Positions 29,653 through 34,765 of a stretch of 34,765 nucleotides of DNA are shown one piece after another (the first letter of the stretch is position 1; each line of letters starts with the position of its first letter). The notes below the pieces were generated by a model. That model did no database searches. It worked only from the letters and a program-made list of their open reading frames with translations, and had not been told where the DNA came from. The position numbers and the translations under genes were made by a program. The DNA is taken from positions 1-34,765 of the forward strand of contig JAMCYN010000003.1 in the NCBI GenBank assembly GCA_023474015.1, written 5' to 3'. The DNA comes from Armatimonadota bacterium (lineage in GTDB: Bacteria; Armatimonadota; UBA5829).

Positions 29653-31902
29653 ATGAAACCACATCTGCCCCACTTCATCAGGGGCACGAAGAAGAACCCT
29701 GATAAGAACGGCGTCCGTTCCGGCATGGATTCGCAGAGGGCTGTGCTGGCAATCGCGACGGTTGTCATCCTGTCATTTTTGCTTTCTATGCCCATGCTGC
29801 CGAGCAGGGTTTCTCTTAAGCTCGGAGACACCAGCCCCGACAATATCACCGCCCGCAAGACCGTCTCGTATAAGGATAACGTCGAGACCGATCTGAGGCG
29901 CGAGAAAGCTGCGGGCAGTGTCGGTAAGGTGTATGACCCCGTGCCCAACGCCGCCGACCAGGCGGTGGAGTCGTTCAAGACAATCTTTCACACTGTGGCC
30001 GATGTGAAGCGCGCCTACTCGCGCGCGGACGGACGGCGCAAAGTAGCGATCATCCGTGAACAGTTAGGCCCGAGCCTTGCAGGGCGTATATCCGGCGAGA
30101 CGTTCATTACGCTGCTGGCGGCTGGCCCCGATACGCTCCGCAAGGTCGAAGAGTACTCGATGCGAGTTGTGAGCGCCGCCATGGGCAAGGAGATCCGCGA
30201 TGAAGTCGCCGAAATCCGAGCCGCGAGAGCCGCCGCGACGTCCGAGGCGATGAAACTCTTGACGGACCCGGGGGAGGCCAAAGCGGTCTCCGAGATCAGC
30301 CAGGTCTCGATCAGGCCGAACCGGGTATTCGACGAGGACCGCACCGCCGCTCTGCAGGAAAAAGCCCGCCGTGATACCCCGCCAGTATACAAACAGATAA
30401 ACTCAGGCGATCTGATCATCGCGAAGGGCGAGGCGGTGACGCGGGAGCACATACAGAAATTCGAGGCGCTTGGTCTGAGACACCCCACGCTGGACTATAA
30501 GACTGTGCTCAGCCTCACACTGCTGGTAATAATGGCCGTCTGGATTGTGGCCGCGTATCTGATGCGTTACCATAACGAGGTCTACTCAAACACCAGGGCG
30601 CTTCTGCTATTATCGCTGATCGTCATCTTCAGCACGTTGGCCCTGCGCGTCGGCGGAAGCCTGCTGGGAATCAATCTGACCAGCGCGCAGGTGGGGTTCC
30701 TGGGGATACTTTGGGTCGTCACCGCGAGCATGTTCATGACCGTGCTGCTGGACCCGCAGGTCGCGGTAGTGATCACGGCTCTGCTCTCGATCGTGCTCTC
30801 GCTGCTTCTCAATAACGAGCTCAGATTCGCCGCGAGCGCGCTGATAACGTCTCTGGTCGCGATATACAGCGTCGCCAACATCCGCGACCGTCATGACCTC
30901 ATGCGCGCGGGCGGGCTGCTGGCGGGCGCGGGAGTGCTCATGGTGTGGATCACCGGCGGCATAGGCAACGATTCGTTTCGTGACATGATGGTCGGTACGA
31001 TCTGGGCCGGCGCGTTGATACCGGCGGCAGCGATCCTGCTGTTCTTCTTCGGCACAGTGCCCCTCGAAAGGCCCTTCGGACGGACCACCCACATTTCGCT
31101 GCTGGAACTTGCGGATACGAACAAAACGCTTCTGAGGCGGCTTGTGATGGAGGCGCCGGGGACTTATGCGCACTCCATGACCGTCGGTCATCTGGCTGAG
31201 ACCGCCGCCGAGGCTATTGGGGCTGATTCGTTGGCGGCGAGAGTCGCATCATATTATCATGACATCGGCAAGATTCGCAGACCGCACTTTTTCATCGAGA
31301 ACCAGAACGTCGACGAAAACGCGCACGACAAGATCAATCCCACACTTTCGGCGCTGGTAATCACGTCGCACATCAAGGATGGTATCGACATCGCGAAGGA
31401 ATATAGAGTGCCGAAGGTCGTGCTCGACGTGATCGCGCAACACCACGGCACATCGCTGGTGCAATATTTCTTCACCCAGATGGCCGGTGAACAGGAGCCT
31501 TCGACGGCGCTGGAGCAGCAATTCAGATACCCCGGCCCGAAGCCGCAGACCAAGGAGGCGGCGGTGGTGATGCTCGCGGACGCAGTCGAGGCCGCAAGGC
31601 GCGGCTTGTCCAAGCCGACCCCGGCGAAGATCGAGATGCTCGTCAACAGGATCGTCGCCGATAAATTGCGCGACGGCCAGCTCGATGAATCGGAACTCAC
31701 TTTCAAGGATCTCAGTAAAATAACCGACTGTTTTGTGCGCACGATCACCAGTCTGATGCACGCCAGGATAGAATACCCCGACTCGGTCAATGGGGAGGAT
31801 AGGAAGCCCGTCGCTGATGCAGATTCTGATTCGGAACTCGCAAAAGATACCCGTCAAGCTCCGCCGGGTTCGGAGCATCGCCCAACGGCTGCTGCGGGCT
31901 GA
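29653..31902 (+). CDS. pgpH: PgpH-type 7TM-HD phosphodiesterase (c-di-AMP hydrolase family)
   Basis: The 749-aa inner-membrane protein has an N-terminal membrane helix (about residues 33-50) and a large extracytoplasmic 7TMR-HDED domain (about 55-285). Seven or so membrane spans follow (about 290-480), then a cytoplasmic HD domain. His507 (AHSMTVGHLAE) and His536-Asp537 (YYHDIGKIRRPHFF) are the metal-binding HD residues. In Listeria the homologue degrades c-di-AMP. Order and length are normal. ATG 29653 has only a distant GAGG; a start at ATG 29725 is also possible. Its end overlaps ybeY by 86 nt. Confidence 0.92.
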   Translation: MKPHLPHFIRGTKKNPDKNGVRSGMDSQRAVLAIATVVILSFLLSMPMLPSRVSLKLGDTSPDNITARKTVSYKDNVETDLRREKAAGSVGKVYDPVPNAADQAVESFKTIFHTVADVKRAYSRADGRRKVAIIREQLGPSLAGRISGETFITLLAAGPDTLRKVEEYSMRVVSAAMGKEIRDEVAEIRAARAAATSEAMKLLTDPGEAKAVSEISQVSIRPNRVFDEDRTAALQEKARRDTPPVYKQINSGDLIIAKGEAVTREHIQKFEALGLRHPTLDYKTVLSLTLLVIMAVWIVAAYLMRYHNEVYSNTRALLLLSLIVIFSTLALRVGGSLLGINLTSAQVGFLGILWVVTASMFMTVLLDPQVAVVITALLSIVLSLLLNNELRFAASALITSLVAIYSVANIRDRHDLMRAGGLLAGAGVLMVWITGGIGNDSFRDMMVGTIWAGALIPAAAILLFFFGTVPLERPFGRTTHISLLELADTNKTLLRRLVMEAPGTYAHSMTVGHLAETAAEAIGADSLAARVASYYHDIGKIRRPHFFIENQNVDENAHDKINPTLSALVITSHIKDGIDIAKEYRVPKVVLDVIAQHHGTSLVQYFFTQMAGEQEPSTALEQQFRYPGPKPQTKEAAVVMLADAVEAARRGLSKPTPAKIEMLVNRIVADKLRDGQLDESELTFKDLSKITDCFVRTITSLMHARIEYPDSVNGEDRKPVADADSDSELAKDTRQAPPGSEHRPTAAAG

Positions 31903-32257
31903 GAACTGCCCGGACAACATGGAGTTGAGCATTCTGCTCGCCGACGACGCCCGGATCGTGGAACTCAACAAGGAATATCGCGACATCGACGGCCCGACGG
32001 ACGTGCTGTCGTTTTCTCAGCTTGAAGGGGAGGATGAGGCCATCCCCGGTGTCGAAGAAGACCTATTGGGCGATGTGGTGATATCAGTCGAGACCGCCCG
32101 CAGGCAGGCGGAGAACCAGGGGCACAGCCTGGACAGGGAGATAGACATACTCCTGGTCCACGGGATACTCCATCTGCTGGGCTACGACCATGCCGAGCCG
32201 GAAGACGAGCGGGTGATGTTCGCTAGGCAGGAAGAGATACTGGGAAATGCAGAATGA
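31817..32257 (+). CDS. ybeY: Endoribonuclease/rRNA maturation factor YbeY
   Basis: YbeY is a zinc-dependent endoribonuclease needed for 16S rRNA 3'-end maturation and ribosome quality control. The 146-aa product has the zinc motif HGILHLLGYDH (His115, His119, His125) and the GDVVISVETARRQA strand-helix. It starts MQILIRNSQ at ATG 31817, inside the end of pgpH in another frame. An in-frame start at 31790 would lengthen the protein by 9 residues. The last residues (GNAE) and stop come from a heptamer repeat at 32247-32277, so the natural C-terminus may have been changed. Confidence 0.94.
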   Translation: MQILIRNSQKIPVKLRRVRSIAQRLLRAENCPDNMELSILLADDARIVELNKEYRDIDGPTDVLSFSQLEGEDEAIPGVEEDLLGDVVISVETARRQAENQGHSLDREIDILLVHGILHLLGYDHAEPEDERVMFARQEEILGNAE

Positions 32258-32277
32258 TGAATGCAGAATGCAAAATG
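32247..32277. repeat. Heptamer repeat, single arm, at the end of ybeY
   Basis: The units are ATGCAGA, ATGATGA, ATGCAGA, ATGCAAA, ATG, nearly identical to site B. It supplies the ybeY stop codon. It is followed (32292-32335) by a second 7-bp series around CGGACCT, CAGACCT and CGGACTT. Confidence 0.85.
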
Positions 32278-32336
32278 GCTACTGAGCGTTGGGGTCCGGT
32301 TTCGGACCTCAGACCTCTGACATCGGACTTCGACTT

Positions 32337-33050
32337 ATGAGACTACTTCGCAACCCGACAAACGGGTTCAAATATGCTTTAGAGGGCTTGGTGCATGTGT
32401 TCCGCACCCAGCGTCACATGAGGTTTCACTTTCTGACGCTGGTGCTGGTGCTCGTAGTAAGCCTTGTCTTCAAGCTGGCCCGCGAGGAGGTAATCATCCT
32501 CCTGTTCACCATCAGCCTCGTGTTGATGGCGGAGATGTTCAACACCGCGATAGAGGCCGTGGTGGACTTGGTGACCCAGACATACCACCCACTCGCCAAG
32601 TTCGCGAAGGATATCGCGGCCGGGGCGGTTCTGATCGCGGTCATAAATGCGCTGGCTATAGGTTTCCTGTTGATACCTGGCGGCGAGCGGCTCAAGCGAA
32701 TCGGATCGGATATCGGCCTGCACGCCCCTAGCTGGCGGCTGGTGATGGTGGTGACGCTGCTTCTGTTGGCCGCCATGATCACCATGTGGAAAGTCGCGGG
32801 TGGAAAGGGAAAACTACTTAAAGGTGGTGTCGTCAGTGGTCACTCCGCCATAGGTTTTTTCCTCGCAACGACCATAATGTTTATGAAGCGCGATATCGTG
32901 GTCGGTATTATGGCGTTTCTGATGGCGGTTCTGATCGCGCAATCTCGAGTGGAAGGAGGTATACATACCCTTAGAGAAGTCGTATCAGGTGCGCTGCTGG
33001 CAACGGGAATCGCGTGCGTGGCGTATCTCGTATTCTCACCGATATTCTAA
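32337..33050 (+). CDS. Diacylglycerol/undecaprenol kinase fused to PAP2 phosphatase
   Basis: The 237-aa membrane protein has two domains. Residues about 1-115 are a DgkA-type kinase (EMFNTAIEAVVDL at 66-78, KDIAAGAVL at 91-99). Residues about 130-237 are a PAP2-type lipid phosphatase with SGHS (167-170) and SRVEGGIHTLREVVSG (203-218), where Arg204 and His210 match the catalytic set and Glu214 takes the usual Asp place. In Gram-positive-type enzymes the kinase acts on undecaprenol. Joining kinase and phosphatase suggests control of the lipid carrier pool for peptidoglycan. The start at ATG 32337 fits the kinase family. It follows ybeY as in many bacteria. Confidence 0.9.
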   Translation: MRLLRNPTNGFKYALEGLVHVFRTQRHMRFHFLTLVLVLVVSLVFKLAREEVIILLFTISLVLMAEMFNTAIEAVVDLVTQTYHPLAKFAKDIAAGAVLIAVINALAIGFLLIPGGERLKRIGSDIGLHAPSWRLVMVVTLLLLAAMITMWKVAGGKGKLLKGGVVSGHSAIGFFLATTIMFMKRDIVVGIMAFLMAVLIAQSRVEGGIHTLREVVSGALLATGIACVAYLVFSPIF

Positions 33051-33064
33051 AGGGTAGCTAAAAA

Positions 33065-34465
33065 GTGGACGAGGATCCAAACCGTATTATCCCGCAGTTG
33101 GTGCTGATACTGGTCCTGATACTGATCAATGCATTCTTCGCGGCGGCGGAGATGGCGCTTGTCTCCGTAAGGAAAACGCGGATCAGGCAATTGGTCGAGG
33201 AGGGCAACCCGAGGGCCCGCACGGTGATGCGGCTTCTGGAAAGGCCCACAAGTTTCATGGCCACCATACAAATAGGTGTGACGCTGATAGGCTTCCTGGC
33301 GTCTGCGTTTGCCGCCGTCAATTTGTCGGGGGGGTTGGCCGGGTGGCTTACATCGCTCGGGCTATCACCGGGCATGGGCCAGGCAATTGCCGTGTTTTTG
33401 GTTACTTTGGTGATCAGCTTCTTCACGCTCGTGATTGGTGAGATCGCCCCGAAGAGCCTCGCGATGCAGCACGCTGAGAAACTGGCGCTGGGCTTCGGAG
33501 ACATAGTCAATGTGCTGTCCATCATCACGCTGCCCGCGGTGAAGGCCGTCAGCTTCTTCAGCGATTTGCTTGTACGCCCGTTCGGGACTCACGTCAAGTT
33601 CTCCGCCCCGATCCTCACCGAAGAAGAGCTCAAGATGCTGGTCGAAGCCGGGGAGGAAGAAGGCGTGATCGAAGAGGAGGAGAAGGCGATGATCCACTCC
33701 ATCTTCGATTTCACCGACACCGTCGCGCGCCAGGTGATGAAACCGCGGACCGATATGCACGCCGCTCCGGTCACCAGCACGCTCGATGAACTGCTGGACG
33801 TCATTACGACCACCGGCCACTCCCGCATCCCCATTTACGAGGAAGACATCGACCACGTCGTGGGTGTCGTCCATGCCAAGGACCTCCTGCCCGTCTTACG
33901 GCAGGACAAGAAGCTTTTCGATATGCACACCGTCATGCGCGAAGCCTACTACATCCCCGAGACAAAGGATGTGGATGAGCTTCTGGCGGAGTTCAAGCGC
34001 GGAAATATCCAGATGGCGATCGTTCGCGACGAATACGGCGGCACGGCGGGTCTGGTGACGGTCGAGGACCTGCTGGAGGAGATCGTCGGTGAGATTCGTG
34101 ACGAATACGACATCGAGGAGCCCTTAATCCAGATTATCGACGAGGACCACGCAGTTGTGAGCGCAAGGATGAGCGTGGATGAGCTCAACGAAGAGATGAA
34201 CCTCGAAATCCCCGAAAGCGAAGACTACGAAACCATCGGCGGGTTCGTATTCGACCTGTTCGGCCACCAGCCCAACGAGGGCGAGACCATTAGCCATGAC
34301 AACCTCGATTTCACGGTCTCAAAGGTCGAGGACGGCCGGGTGCACAGCATCGCGGTCACCCGCACCGACAGGCCCGTCGAAGGCGGTGAAGAGCAGGCCG
34401 GCGCGACAAACGGCAAGTCGAAGAACGGAAACGGCGCCGGGAACAAGCGCAGAGCCGAGAGCTGA
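33065..34465 (+). CDS. CNNM/CBS/CorC-domain membrane protein (hemolysin C-like)
   Basis: The 466-aa protein has a DUF21/CNNM membrane domain (about residues 8-190, with an NAFFAAAEMALVSVRKTR start and an IGEIAPKS motif). A CBS pair follows (about 205-325, VMKPRTDMHAAP and GVVHAKDLLPVL), then a CorC/HlyC domain (about 340-425, ETIGGFVFDLFGHQPNEGE). A Lys/Asn/Gly-rich tail ends the protein. Relatives are linked to Mg2+/Co2+ efflux; the hemolysin label is historical. It begins with GTG 33065, 14 nt after the kinase/phosphatase gene, with AAGGG upstream, and is probably in the same operon. Confidence 0.92.
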   Translation: MDEDPNRIIPQLVLILVLILINAFFAAAEMALVSVRKTRIRQLVEEGNPRARTVMRLLERPTSFMATIQIGVTLIGFLASAFAAVNLSGGLAGWLTSLGLSPGMGQAIAVFLVTLVISFFTLVIGEIAPKSLAMQHAEKLALGFGDIVNVLSIITLPAVKAVSFFSDLLVRPFGTHVKFSAPILTEEELKMLVEAGEEEGVIEEEEKAMIHSIFDFTDTVARQVMKPRTDMHAAPVTSTLDELLDVITTTGHSRIPIYEEDIDHVVGVVHAKDLLPVLRQDKKLFDMHTVMREAYYIPETKDVDELLAEFKRGNIQMAIVRDEYGGTAGLVTVEDLLEEIVGEIRDEYDIEEPLIQIIDEDHAVVSARMSVDELNEEMNLEIPESEDYETIGGFVFDLFGHQPNEGETISHDNLDFTVSKVEDGRVHSIAVTRTDRPVEGGEEQAGATNGKSKNGNGAGNKRRAES

Positions 34466-34496
34466 CCGCGCGTAGCACCCTTCCGGTGTTTCCGGT

Positions 34497-34639
34497 GTTT
34501 CGGGATTTGAGGAGCGGAGACGAGCGTATCGGCTATGAGTCCAAGTGATGTTCCGCTCCGGAAATCCCGAAACTTCGCACATAGGTCAGGTTCGTTTCGG
34601 GATTTCCGTTCCGCATTCGCTCCACTCAAATCCCGAAAC
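34497..34639. repeat. Four alternating GTTTCGGGATTT units forming two hairpins
   Basis: Direct copies lie at 34497-34508 and 34594-34605, inverted copies at 34562-34573 and 34628-34639. The first pair is extended by GGAGCGGA (34511-34518) and TCCGCTCC (34552-34559). They follow the last gene and could end its transcript. The related GTTTCGGGAA palindrome lies inside mtaB (28164-28187). 34640-34765 shows no gene or other feature I can support. Confidence 0.8.
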
Positions 34640-34765
34640 ACGTATGAGATGGCGTAATCCTCCACGGACGCTGGAAAAGAGAGACAAATTTTCCCTGGCC
34701 GGATTTGTCGCGGACTCCGGCTGGTCCAGCCAAACACGTATCCGTGCTAGAACTTCGCACAGTAA

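Noticed and set aside
1..34765. rRNA, tRNA, riboswitch, phage or complete insertion-sequence features
   Set aside because: I looked for characteristic conserved stretches, integrase or transposase motifs and found none that I could support by eye.
34640..34765. A possible gene fragment at the right edge, and a repeated AACTTCGCACA (34571-34581 and 34750-34760)
   Set aside because: No frame with initiation signals or recognisable protein sequence runs to the edge, and an 11-bp repeat alone is too weak to call an element.

Overview
This GC-rich window reads as the chromosome of an uncultured diderm bacterium. The evidence for two membranes is a phospholipid-trafficking MlaE/MlaF/MlaD set with a predicted outer-membrane barrel tail, a Spy/CpxP-like periplasmic protein and exported lipoproteins. 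Gene content and order (rplI-dnaB; mtaB-HIT-rpsU-yqeY-pgpH-ybeY-dgkA) suggest a Terrabacteria-type diderm such as Armatimonadota. That placement is inference, because no rRNA gene or other phylogenetic anchor is present. I saw no rRNA, tRNA, CRISPR array, prophage or complete insertion sequence.

Layout. 1-3484: the tail of an unknown gene, then a promoter and the tightly overlapping mlaE-mlaF-mlaD operon. 3609-5558: rplI and dnaB, each preceded by a palindrome of 7-bp repeats. 5589-6336: an MNT/HEPN nucleotidyltransferase pair whose HEPN gene is frameshifted. 6350-16231: a purine-synthesis cluster (purD, purE, purB, purS, purQ, purL, purF) interrupted by accessory genes: a small membrane protein, a VapBC-like pair and an S23-type four-helix-bundle gene. 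16352-18379: a zinc-ribbon FmdB protein, an FMN split-barrel protein, a Spy-like periplasmic protein and a cysteine-rich DUF1540 protein. 18434-22370: a GCKR/MurQ-like double-SIS protein, a PIG-L deacetylase and an MFS transporter, which may form an amino-sugar module. 22603-26911: two minus-strand pairs of exported or unknown proteins (transglutaminase + FlgT/LPP20-like; unknown 371-aa protein + lipoprotein). 27027-34465: a housekeeping run of mtaB, HIT, rpsU, yqeY, pgpH, ybeY, a dgkA-PAP2 fusion and a CNNM/CorC-type protein.

How the genes work together. PurF makes phosphoribosylamine, PurD makes GAR, PurS/PurQ/PurL form the three-part FGAM synthase, PurE rearranges N5-CAIR and PurB acts twice; the remaining purine steps are encoded elsewhere. 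MlaE/F/D form an inner-membrane ABC complex that moves lipid across the envelope. PgpH (c-di-AMP breakdown), YbeY (rRNA maturation), S21 and the undecaprenol kinase/phosphatase fusion link translation with envelope lipid recycling.

The most striking non-genic signal is a dense set of small repeats. Heptamer-based elements share one architecture of four 7-bp units with the second unit divergent. They occur as single arms or as two arms forming long hairpins, fill most intergenic gaps, and have also entered genes in frame (mtaB twice, the FlgT-like gene, both ends of the GCKR-like gene, the ends of ybeY and the S23-type gene). Several other hairpin families and a MITE-like element accompany them.
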